From positions 145,451 through 209,450 of the forward strand of contig DVFJ01000006.1 of assembly GCA_018713325.1 (NCBI GenBank): a stretch of 64,000 nucleotides of DNA, read 5' to 3'. Each line of letters opens with the position of its first letter. Positions within the stretch are counted from its first letter, which is position 1. The position numbers and the translations under genes are program-made. This stretch comes from Candidatus Onthenecus intestinigallinarum (GTDB lineage: Bacteria > Bacillota > Clostridia > Christensenellales > Aristaeellaceae). The notes below the pieces were generated by a model. The model ran no database searches and was not told the DNA's origin. It saw only the letters and a program-made list of their open reading frames with translations. Shown here in pieces: positions 51,963 through 58,844 of the stretch.

Positions 51963-52499
51963 ATGGACAATTTTCGCGAAGAAGTCGTGGTCCGGCGCAA
52001 TCGACTGCTCAACGACCTGCTCTACGCACTCGCGTGGGTGGGCATCGTCATTTTCGGACTGATCGCGTTGATGCTGCTGCAAGGCACGATCATGGTGCTG
52101 AACTTCAACCTGCCGATGATCGCCGTCATGCTGGTCACGGGCGGTCTGGCCGTGCTGCTCTTCCTCAAGAAGGACGTGCTGCGCACGGAGTATGAATATA
52201 CGTTCACCAACGGCGAGCTCGACTTCGCGCGCGTGTACGGCAACAACAAGCGCAAGGAGCTGGGCAGCATGCGCGTCAAGAACGTCGACGCATGCGGCTG
52301 GGTGACGCATCAGAGCTTCCAGCGCTACATCAACATGCCGGGCGTTCGCAAGGACAACTGGTTCCTCAACCGCGATGCGAACCTGTTCTACTTCTACTTC
52401 GTCAAGGACAGCGCCAAGCGCATCATCGTCATAGAGCCCTCCAAGGAGATGGCCGACCTCATCCGCCAATACGCCGCGCACGGCGCATTCCAGGGCTGA
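51963..52499 (+). CDS. Small two-helix membrane protein with PH-like C-terminal domain
   Basis: This is a 178-residue protein with two membrane helices (about 18-38 and 50-67) after a short charged N-terminus. A cytoplasmic domain of about 110 residues follows: EYEYTFTNGELDFARVYGNNKRKELGSMRVKNVDACG, then FYFYFVKDSAKRIIVIEPSKEMADLIRQY. The domain has the beta-strand pattern of bacterial PH-like modules and matches a family of uncharacterised Clostridial proteins. No function is known to me. It starts at ATG 51963 with GGAGGAACG upstream. It is monocistronic between its own promoter and a terminator. Confidence 0.75.
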   Translation: MDNFREEVVVRRNRLLNDLLYALAWVGIVIFGLIALMLLQGTIMVLNFNLPMIAVMLVTGGLAVLLFLKKDVLRTEYEYTFTNGELDFARVYGNNKRKELGSMRVKNVDACGWVTHQSFQRYINMPGVRKDNWFLNRDANLFYFYFVKDSAKRIIVIEPSKEMADLIRQYAAHGAFQG

Positions 52500-52511
52500 G
52501 CAGAACCGTCC

Positions 52512-52540
52512 GCCTCCGGCAGCACCGCCGGAGGCTTTTC
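52512..52540 (+). terminator. Terminator after the two-helix membrane protein gene
   Basis: A perfect 9-bp stem, GCCTCCGGC (52512-52520) with GCCGGAGGC (52527-52535), has loop AGCACC and is followed by TTTTC. Confidence 0.85.
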
Positions 52541-52569
52541 ATCGGAGGGCCGTCTTTCGGAGGGCGATC

Positions 52570-53727
52570 ATGGAAATCTATCTGGACAACAGCGCGACGA
52601 CGCGCCCCTTTGACGCGGTGGTCGACGCCGTCTGCGCCTGCATGCGCGACACGTTCTACAACGCCTCCGCCGCCTACAGGCCCGCTGTCGACGCCGAGCG
52701 GCGCATGCGCGCGGTGCGCGGGCAGATCGCGCGCGCACTGGGCGCACGGGAGGACGAGGTCGTCTTCGTCAGCGGCGGCACAGAGGCGGACAACCTCGCC
52801 ATCCTCGGCACGGCGGCGCTGCAGCGAAAGCCCATGCGCTTCCTTTGCAGCGCAGTCGAGCATCCGGCCGTGCTGGAGGCCATGGCGCGCGTGAAGGAAA
52901 TGGGCCACGACGTGCGCACGCTGCCCGTTACGTCCCGCGGCGTGCTCGACCTGGATGCGGCCGAGGCGCTGCTCTCGCCGGATACCGCGCTGGTGAGCGT
53001 CATGCAGGTGAACAACGAGACCGGCGCGGTGCAGCCCATCGCCGCCCTGCGCGCGCTGATGGACCGGCTTTGCCCCGGCGCGCGCCTGCACGTGGACGGC
53101 GTGCAGGGCTTTCTGCGCGTGCCCGTGTCGCTGAGCGCGTTGCGCGTGGATCTGTACGCCCTCAGTGCGCACAAGATCCACGGCCCCAAGGGTGTCGGCG
53201 CGCTGGTCGTTCGCAAGGGCACGCGCCTGGCGCCGGTCCTGCTCGGCGGCGGTCAGGAGGGCGGGTTGCGCTCGGGCACGTACAACACGCCGGGTATCGC
53301 CGGCATGGGCGCGGCGGTGGAGGCGTTTTCGGCGTTGGAAGACCCCTGCGGACGCATGGCGCGGCTCAAGGACGCGCTCGCGCAGCGGCTGCTGGCGGGC
53401 GTGCCCGGCGCGCGAATCAACGGACCGCTGCCGGGCGAGCCGGACGCCGCGCCGCACATCCTGAACGTCTCGTTCCCGAACGTGCGCGGCGAGGTGCTGC
53501 TGCACGCGCTGGAGGGGCAGGGGATTTACGTCTCCACGGGTTCCGCATGCTCCAGCCACGGCCGGAAGGTCAGCCAGGGCCTGCGCGCGCTGGGGCTTTC
53601 GCCCCAGCAGGCCGAGGGGGCCATTCGCTTCAGTCTTTCGCCCATGAACACCCCGCAGGAAATCGAACGCGCGGCGGATGCGGCCATCGCCGCCCACGCC
53701 CAGCTCAGTCAATTCAGGAGGCGCTGA
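52570..53727 (+). CDS. Cysteine desulfurase (NifS/IscS family)
   Basis: This PLP enzyme moves sulfur from cysteine to an active-site persulfide. The 385-residue sequence begins MEIYLDNSATTRP. It has SGGTEADNLAI, EHPAVLEA, VNNETGAVQPI, the PLP Lys202 in SAHKIHGPKG and the sulfur-carrying Cys327 in STGSACSSHG. The short loop around that Cys marks a class I (IscS/NifS-type) enzyme. thiI begins three bases after its stop, the same pairing as NifZ-ThiI in Bacillus. tRNA 4-thiouridine synthesis is thus the most likely role. It might also feed the minimal Suf system at 40 kb, where no desulfurase is encoded. It starts at ATG 52570 with GGAGGGCG upstream. Confidence 0.94.
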   Translation: MEIYLDNSATTRPFDAVVDAVCACMRDTFYNASAAYRPAVDAERRMRAVRGQIARALGAREDEVVFVSGGTEADNLAILGTAALQRKPMRFLCSAVEHPAVLEAMARVKEMGHDVRTLPVTSRGVLDLDAAEALLSPDTALVSVMQVNNETGAVQPIAALRALMDRLCPGARLHVDGVQGFLRVPVSLSALRVDLYALSAHKIHGPKGVGALVVRKGTRLAPVLLGGGQEGGLRSGTYNTPGIAGMGAAVEAFSALEDPCGRMARLKDALAQRLLAGVPGARINGPLPGEPDAAPHILNVSFPNVRGEVLLHALEGQGIYVSTGSACSSHGRKVSQGLRALGLSPQQAEGAIRFSLSPMNTPQEIERAADAAIAAHAQLSQFRRR

Positions 53728-53730
53728 CGC

Positions 53731-54882
53731 ATGAGAGAACTACTGCTCGTCCGCTACGGCGAGGTACACCTCAAGGGGCAGAACCGCCCGTATTTCCTGC
53801 GCACGCTGGTCAACGCCGTGCGCCGCGCCGTGCGCGAAATCGGCGGCAACGTCTGGATCTCGGACAGCCGCATCTTCGTGTCCGACGCGCAGGACATGGA
53901 TGAATGCATCCGGCGCGTGACGAAGGTCTTCGGCGTGCACTCGGTCTGTCCGGCGATCGAGATGGAAAAGAACGACTTCGACGCGGTCTGCGCGCAGGCA
54001 GTGCAGATGATGCGCCCGCTCTCGGGCACGTTCAAGGTCAACGCGCGCCGGTCGGACAAACACTATCCGATCGACTCGCCCGAGATCAACCGCCGCGTGG
54101 GCGAGCGCGTGCTGGAGGCGCTGCCCGGCCTGCGCGTGGACGTGCACAGCCCGGATCACGTGCTCAGCGTCGAGATCCGCGACAAGGCCTATCTGTACGT
54201 GCGCTGCATCCCGGCGGTCAACGGCATGCCCCTGGGCACCAATGGCCGCGCGTGCCTGCTGCTCTCGGGCGGCATTGACAGCCCGGTTGCTGGCTTCATG
54301 ATCGCCAAGCGCGGCGTGGAGATCTGCTGCGTGCACTACCACTCCTTCCCGTATACGAGCGAGCGCGCCAAGGAGAAGGTCGTCGAGCTGGCGCGCATCT
54401 TGAGCGAATACTGCGGCAAGATCCGGCTGTACGTCGTGCCCTTCACGCAGATTCAGATGGAGATCCACCAGAAGTGCCCGGACCACTACACCACGCTGAT
54501 CATGCGCCGGTTCATGATGCGCATCGCCGAGCGCGTGGCGCGTATGGACGGCGCGCAGGCGCTCATCACGGGCGAGAGCGTCGGCCAGGTCGCCAGCCAG
54601 ACGATGGAGGCGCTCGTGTGCACGGACGAGGTGGTCGGCATGCCGGTCTTCCGCCCGTGCATCGGCTTTGACAAGATCGAGATCGTCGAGCGCGCGGAGC
54701 AGATCGGCACGTACGAGACCTCGTCGCTGCCCTATGAGGATTGCTGCACGATCTTCACGCCGCGCCACCCGACCACGCACCCCAAGCCGGAGCTCATCCG
54801 CAAGGCGGAGGAGGCGTTGGATGTTTCTGCGCTGACCGATGCGGCGCTGCAGGGCATGGAATGCATCGAAGTGGGCGAGTGA
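53731..54882 (+). CDS. thiI: tRNA 4-thiouridine synthase ThiI (no rhodanese domain)
   Basis: ThiI adenylates uridine 8 of tRNA and transfers sulfur to it. The 383-residue protein has an NFLD/ferredoxin-like start (LLLVRYGEVHLKGQNRPYF) and a THUMP domain (about 60-165, TFKVNARRSDKHYPIDSPEINRRVG). The PP-loop ATPase domain has SGGIDSP (179-185), and the ITGESVGQVASQT segment follows. The C-terminal rhodanese domain of E. coli ThiI is absent, as in Bacillus, where a dedicated cysteine desulfurase supplies sulfur directly. That desulfurase is the gene immediately upstream. It starts at ATG 53731; the ribosome binding site GGAGG lies inside the end of the desulfurase gene. Confidence 0.95.
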   Translation: MRELLLVRYGEVHLKGQNRPYFLRTLVNAVRRAVREIGGNVWISDSRIFVSDAQDMDECIRRVTKVFGVHSVCPAIEMEKNDFDAVCAQAVQMMRPLSGTFKVNARRSDKHYPIDSPEINRRVGERVLEALPGLRVDVHSPDHVLSVEIRDKAYLYVRCIPAVNGMPLGTNGRACLLLSGGIDSPVAGFMIAKRGVEICCVHYHSFPYTSERAKEKVVELARILSEYCGKIRLYVVPFTQIQMEIHQKCPDHYTTLIMRRFMMRIAERVARMDGAQALITGESVGQVASQTMEALVCTDEVVGMPVFRPCIGFDKIEIVERAEQIGTYETSSLPYEDCCTIFTPRHPTTHPKPELIRKAEEALDVSALTDAALQGMECIEVGE

Positions 54883-54897
54883 CGGCAAATCCCCTCT

Positions 54898-54925
54898 TTG
54901 CGTACGGCGGCAAATGGGGTATAAT
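54898..54925 (+). promoter_or_regulatory. Sigma-A promoter for nadD-yqeK-rsfS
   Basis: TTGCGT (54898-54903) and TATAAT (54920-54925) are 16 bp apart, 26 nt before the nadD ATG. Confidence 0.7.
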
Positions 54926-54951
54926 ACCAATTGAAGGGGCGTGGAGGCGCG

Positions 54952-55569
54952 ATGGACAGAATCGGCGTGCTGGGCGGCAGCTTCAACCCGATCCACCGCG
55001 GGCATCTGGCGATGGCGGCCTTCGCGCTGGACGCGCTGTCGCTGGACCGGATGCTGCTGCTGCCCACCGGGAATCCGCCGCACAAGCACGAGGGCCTGGC
55101 GGACAAGTGGGACCGTCTGGCGATGGTGCGGCTGTGCGAGCGGGAAAACCCGCGCTTTGAGGCCTGCGACCTGGAGGTGACGCGCGCGGGCGTCATCTAC
55201 ACGTTCGATACGCTCAACCTGCTGCGGGCGCGCCTGCCGGGGGCGGCGTTTTGCTACCTCATCGGCGCGGACACGCTGCTGGAGCTGCACACGTGGCACC
55301 GCGCGGACGAGGTGCTCCATCTTTGCAGTTTCGCCGTCTTCGGCCGACGGGGCTGCGCGGGGAAAGAAGTGATTTCATGCATGGAGGGCATGCGCCGAAA
55401 AGGCGCGGACATGTGCTGGCTCGATATGCCCCCAATGGATATTTCCTCGACCATGGTGCGGGAGATGGCCGCAAGGGGAAAGGACCTGACGGACGTCGTC
55501 ACGGAGCCGGTCGCGGCGTACATCCAAAGCCGCGGGCTGTACGCGCCGCGGAAGGGGGCGGGGCGATGA
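54952..55569 (+). CDS. nadD: Nicotinate-nucleotide adenylyltransferase
   Basis: NadD makes deamido-NAD from nicotinate mononucleotide and ATP. The 205-residue cytoplasmic enzyme has the nucleotidyltransferase motif GGSFNPIHRGH (8-18, His15 and His18). KWDRLAMVRLC and the C-terminal ISSTMVREMAARG motif are also present. It starts at ATG 54952 with GTGGAGG upstream. It overlaps yqeK by four bases (ATGA), and yqeK overlaps rsfS likewise, giving the nadD-yqeK-rsfS operon typical of Firmicutes. Confidence 0.95.
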   Translation: MDRIGVLGGSFNPIHRGHLAMAAFALDALSLDRMLLLPTGNPPHKHEGLADKWDRLAMVRLCERENPRFEACDLEVTRAGVIYTFDTLNLLRARLPGAAFCYLIGADTLLELHTWHRADEVLHLCSFAVFGRRGCAGKEVISCMEGMRRKGADMCWLDMPPMDISSTMVREMAARGKDLTDVVTEPVAAYIQSRGLYAPRKGAGR

Positions 55570-56150
55570 CGCGCGAGGAGATGCTGCGCCGCCTGAAAAA
55601 GACGCTCACGTCGCAGCGCTATGCGCATACGCTGGGCGTCGAAGAGACGGCCGTGCGCATGGCGCGCGCGCTGGGCGCGGACGAGGCCAAGGCCTCCGTG
55701 GCCGCGCTGCTGCACGACTGCGCGAAATGCTGCAGCTTGCAGGAAATGCACGCCTACATCCAGAATGATAGCGTAGCGCAGACGGTGGACATGAGCATGC
55801 GCGCCTCCGGCGCGCTGATGCACGGGCCGGCCGGCGCAGCGCGGGCGCGCCAGGAGTATGGCGTGGAGGACCCCGAAGTGCTGCACGCCATCCGCTACCA
55901 CACGACGGGCTGCGCGGACATGTCCACGCTGGATAAGATCATCTACCTGGCCGACATGGTGGAGCCCGGCCGGCGCAGCTTTCCGGGCCTGGCCGAGCTG
56001 CGCGCGCTGTGCGAAACGGATCTGGATGCGGCCATGCGCATGGCGCTGCAAAGCAGCGCCGAGCACGTCAAGGCAAACCGGCAGACATTGCACGCGGACA
56101 CGCAAAGGGCGCTTGAGACGCTCACACGACAGGAGGGACCCAACGGATGA
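55566..56150 (+). CDS. yqeK: HD-domain nucleotide hydrolase YqeK (Ap4A hydrolase)
   Basis: This is a 194-residue HD-superfamily metalloenzyme. His21 in RYAHTLGVEE and the His50-Asp51 pair in LLHDCAKCCS supply metal ligands. HGPAGAARARQEYG and IRYHTTGCADMSTLDKIIYLADMVEPGRR complete the YqeK signature. Bacillus and other YqeK proteins hydrolyse diadenosine tetraphosphate to ADP. The position between nadD and rsfS is conserved. The start overlaps the nadD stop. Confidence 0.93.
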   Translation: MTREEMLRRLKKTLTSQRYAHTLGVEETAVRMARALGADEAKASVAALLHDCAKCCSLQEMHAYIQNDSVAQTVDMSMRASGALMHGPAGAARARQEYGVEDPEVLHAIRYHTTGCADMSTLDKIIYLADMVEPGRRSFPGLAELRALCETDLDAAMRMALQSSAEHVKANRQTLHADTQRALETLTRQEGPNG

Positions 56151-56503
56151 CAAGCAGGCAGAGGGCCGTCTACGCGGCGCGGCTGTTGGACGAAAAAAAG
56201 GCGCAGGACATCCTGCTGCTGGACGTGGAGGGCATGACGGTCATCACCGACTACATGCTGATCTGCTCGGGACGCTCGGTGCCGCAGGTGAAGGCGCTGT
56301 GCGAACACGTGGAGGAAAAGCTCGCCGAGCAGGCGTGCTTCCCGCGCCGCAAGGAAGGCGTGGGCGACGGACGGTGGATCGTGCTGGACTACGGCGAGAT
56401 GATGATCCACATCTTCCATGAGCAGGAGCGCGCGTACTATCAGCTGGAGCGCCTCTGGTCGGATGGAACGAACGGCGTCGCCTTTGCGGACACAGAAGCG
56501 TAA
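56147..56503 (+). CDS. rsfS: Ribosomal silencing factor RsfS
   Basis: RsfS binds L14 on the 50S subunit and blocks subunit joining during starvation. The 118-residue protein has the family core: ILLLDVEGMTVITDYMLICSGRSVPQVKALCEHVEE, then GRWIVLDYGEMMIHIFHEQERAYYQLERLW. It starts at ATG 56147, overlapping yqeK by four bases, and is the last gene of the nadD operon proper. The transporter gene begins only 15 bases later and could be cotranscribed. Confidence 0.95.
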   Translation: MTSRQRAVYAARLLDEKKAQDILLLDVEGMTVITDYMLICSGRSVPQVKALCEHVEEKLAEQACFPRRKEGVGDGRWIVLDYGEMMIHIFHEQERAYYQLERLWSDGTNGVAFADTEA

Positions 56504-56518
56504 GACGGAGGATGCGGC

Positions 56519-57028
56519 ATGAGCGAGCGGACCAGGCGCGTGGCGCTTTCGGGCCTTTTGACGGCGATGATGGTGGTGCTGGGCTATTTCGACAGCGTGA
56601 TCCAGCTGCCGATCCCGGTGCCGGGCATCAAGCTGGGCCTGGCCAACTCCGTGCTGCTCTACGCCGTGTACATGCTGCCCGCCGGGCAGACGCTGCTGCT
56701 CATGGCGCTCAAGGTGCTGGTCACGGGCTTTCTCTTTGGCAACCCGCAGGTGATGCTCTATAGCTTCGCCGGCGGCCTGCTGAGCGTGCTGGCGATGCTG
56801 CTTTGCCGGCGCGCCAAGGGGCTGAGCGCCGTGGGCGCGAGCGTGGCGGGCGCGGCGTTTCACAATGTGGGCCAGGTGCTCGTGGCGGCCTGGCAGCTCG
56901 ACCTGCCCGAACTGTTCACGTTTTACCTGCCCGTGCTGTTGCTCGTGGGCATTCTCACGGGCGTGCTCACCGGCACGGTGGCGCAGATGGTCATGAAATA
57001 CCTGCGGCGCGCGCCGCGGGCGCGGTAA
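56519..57028 (+). CDS. Gx-transporter family membrane protein (heptaprenyl diphosphate synthase component I-like)
   Basis: This 169-residue protein has five or six helices. It carries the COG4769 pattern: RRVALSGLLTAMMVVLGYFDSVIQLPIPVPGIKLGLANSVLLYAVY, then ALKVLVTGFLFGNPQVMLYSFAGGLLS and GAAFHNVGQVLVAA. The family resembles ECF-transporter S components and is named from an old prenyl-synthase annotation that is probably not its function. The usual partner, a NusG-domain-II protein, is not adjacent. It starts at ATG 56519 and is followed by a terminator. Confidence 0.85.
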   Translation: MSERTRRVALSGLLTAMMVVLGYFDSVIQLPIPVPGIKLGLANSVLLYAVYMLPAGQTLLLMALKVLVTGFLFGNPQVMLYSFAGGLLSVLAMLLCRRAKGLSAVGASVAGAAFHNVGQVLVAAWQLDLPELFTFYLPVLLLVGILTGVLTGTVAQMVMKYLRRAPRAR

Positions 57029-57033
57029 TTATG

Positions 57034-57058
57034 GCGGCGGGGATCCCGCCGCTTTTTT
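57034..57058 (+). terminator. Terminator after the Gx transporter gene
   Basis: GCGGCGGG (57034-57041) pairs with CCCGCCGC (57045-57052) around GAT, followed by TTTTTT. It ends only about 15 nt before the next ATG, so that gene has no room for a separate promoter downstream of it. Confidence 0.82.
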
Positions 57059-57074
57059 GCACGGAGGGAGCGAC

Positions 57075-58730
57075 ATGTCATACGCATTCTGTCTTGTTTC
57101 CCCATTGGAAAAGGTCTTCTGGGACGAGCCGCCCAGGCCGCTGGCGCAGGGGGCCGTGCTCTCCGCCTGGCGCGGCACGCGCGCGTCCGTGCAGCTGGCG
57201 TGCCGGGGCGGCGATCCGGCAAGGTTTGACGTGCGGGTGCTGGGCGCGCCCTGCGCGCCCCGGGTTCGCGCCGTGGGCTGCGTGCCGTCGGATTTCCCCT
57301 GCTACGAGCGGCGCGACGGCGACTATCTGCGCGATACGCCGGGCCTGTTTCCGGATCCGCTGATGCCGATGGAGCGCCCGCAGATCCTGGCGCTCCCGGG
57401 ACAATACCGCAGCGTCCTGCTGACGTTTGACGTGCCGCAGGACGCGCGGACGGGCGACCATGCGGTCGAGGTGGAGATCCGGCCCGCGCAGGGCGGCGGG
57501 GACGATGTGCGCGTGCTACGCTTCACGCTGCGCGTGCTCGCCGCCGAGCTGGACGCGCAGACGCTGTGGCATACCGAGTGGTTCCACGCGGACTGCCTGG
57601 CGCAGTACTATCGCGTGGAGCCCTTCAGCGAGGCGCACTGGGCGATTCTGGAGCGGTTCATCGAAGCCGCTGCGCGCGAGCACGGCGTGAACGCGCTGCT
57701 CACGCCCGTCTTCACGCCGCCGCTGGATACCGCCGTCGGCGGCGAACGCCTGTGCGTGCAGCTGGTCGAGATCTTCAGGGAGGAGGGCGCGTACAGCTTC
57801 GACTTTGCGCGCCTGGACCGCTGGGCGGCGATCTGCCGCCGGCATGGCGTCAAGGCGCTGGAGATCGCGCACCTGTTCACCCAGTGGGGCGCGGAGGCGA
57901 CGCCCAACGTCTACGTGTGGGAGGGCGGACGGCGCGTCAGGGCGTTTGGCTGGGATGTGCCCGCAACGAGCCCGGAATACCGGCGGCTGCTGTGCGCGCT
58001 GCTGCCCGCGCTGCGCGCGCGTCTCGCCTCCCTGGGCTATGACGACGCGCACGTGATCTGCCACATCTCCGACGAGCCTTCGCGCGGGCATGAGCCAAGC
58101 TATCGCGCGGCGCGCGCGCAGGCGGCGGATCTGCTGGCGGGATGCCGCGTCGTCGACGCGCTCAGCGACCTGACGTTTTATCAGCAGGGCCTTGTGGAAC
58201 ACCCGGTTGTCGCGGTGGATCACATCGAGCCGTTCGTGCAGGCGGGCGTGCCGGGGCTGTGGGCGTACTACTGCTGCGCGCAGTGCGTGGACGTGCCCAA
58301 CCGCTTTCTGGCGATGCCGCTTTCTCGGTGCCGCGTGCTGGGCGTGCTGCTCTACCTGTACCGCATCGAGGGATTTTTGCACTGGGGATATAACTTCTAC
58401 AACACCCAGTACTCCCTGCGGCCCGTCGATCCATTCTTTGAGACGCATGCAAACTATGCCTTCCCGTCCGGGGACGCATACCTGGTCTATCCGGGCCCGA
58501 ACGGCGAACCCCTCTCGAGCCTGCGCGCCGAGGCGCAGGCCGACGCGCTGGTGGACCTGCGCGCGCTGCGGCAGCTGGAGCGCCTGGCGGGGCGCGCGTT
58601 CACGGTGCGCCTGGTGCTGGAGACGGCCGGCATGCGGGAGATGACGTTTGCGCGCTATCCGCGCGGGGCGGACTTTCTGCTGCGACTGCGCGAGCGCGTC
58701 GCGGATGAGATCGACGCGCGCCTCAGCTGA
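57075..58730 (+). CDS. DUF4091/GH123-like protein (putative glycoside hydrolase)
   Basis: This is a 551-residue protein. It has an N-terminal beta-sandwich region (about 1-165) and a central TIM-barrel-like domain with VICHISDEPSRGHEPSYRAA. It ends in the DUF4091 C-terminal part (GVPGLWAYYCCAQC, LHWGYNFYNTQYS, PSGDAYLVYPGPNGEPLSSLR). The Asp-Glu pair in SDEPS matches the catalytic DE of GH123 beta-N-acetylgalactosaminidases, so hydrolysis of GalNAc-containing glycans is plausible. No signal peptide is seen, which implies a cytoplasmic substrate. It starts at ATG 57075 with ACGGAGGGAG upstream, directly after a terminator, so read-through or an upstream promoter must drive it. Confidence 0.82.
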   Translation: MSYAFCLVSPLEKVFWDEPPRPLAQGAVLSAWRGTRASVQLACRGGDPARFDVRVLGAPCAPRVRAVGCVPSDFPCYERRDGDYLRDTPGLFPDPLMPMERPQILALPGQYRSVLLTFDVPQDARTGDHAVEVEIRPAQGGGDDVRVLRFTLRVLAAELDAQTLWHTEWFHADCLAQYYRVEPFSEAHWAILERFIEAAAREHGVNALLTPVFTPPLDTAVGGERLCVQLVEIFREEGAYSFDFARLDRWAAICRRHGVKALEIAHLFTQWGAEATPNVYVWEGGRRVRAFGWDVPATSPEYRRLLCALLPALRARLASLGYDDAHVICHISDEPSRGHEPSYRAARAQAADLLAGCRVVDALSDLTFYQQGLVEHPVVAVDHIEPFVQAGVPGLWAYYCCAQCVDVPNRFLAMPLSRCRVLGVLLYLYRIEGFLHWGYNFYNTQYSLRPVDPFFETHANYAFPSGDAYLVYPGPNGEPLSSLRAEAQADALVDLRALRQLERLAGRAFTVRLVLETAGMREMTFARYPRGADFLLRLRERVADEIDARLS

Positions 58731-58755
58731 CGAACCCTGCCCCTTTTCGGCGCAT

Positions 58756-58812
58756 GCGCGCCGCGTTTCGCGCGCGGGAACGACACGAAACGCGGCGCGC
58801 TGCGGCTATAAT
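58756..58812 (+). promoter_or_regulatory. Large inverted repeat and -10 element upstream of spoIIE
   Basis: GCGCGCCGCGTTTCG (58756-58770) and CGAAACGCGGCGCGC (58786-58800) form a perfect 15-bp inverted repeat with a 15-nt loop. There is no T-run after it. A TATAAT (58807-58812) with no clear -35 follows 6 bp later. The repeat may be a terminator for the preceding gene or an operator for spoIIE. No good Spo0A box (TGTCGAA) is visible. Confidence 0.5.
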
Positions 58813-58844
58813 GGTGCGCAAATAAAGGGGCGGGAGTTTTGCTT

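Noticed and set aside
58771..58812. Spo0A boxes upstream of spoIIE
   Set aside because: The closest text, TGTCGTT on the minus strand within the hairpin loop, matches only part of TGTCGAA and lies in a GC-rich repeat, so I do not call it.
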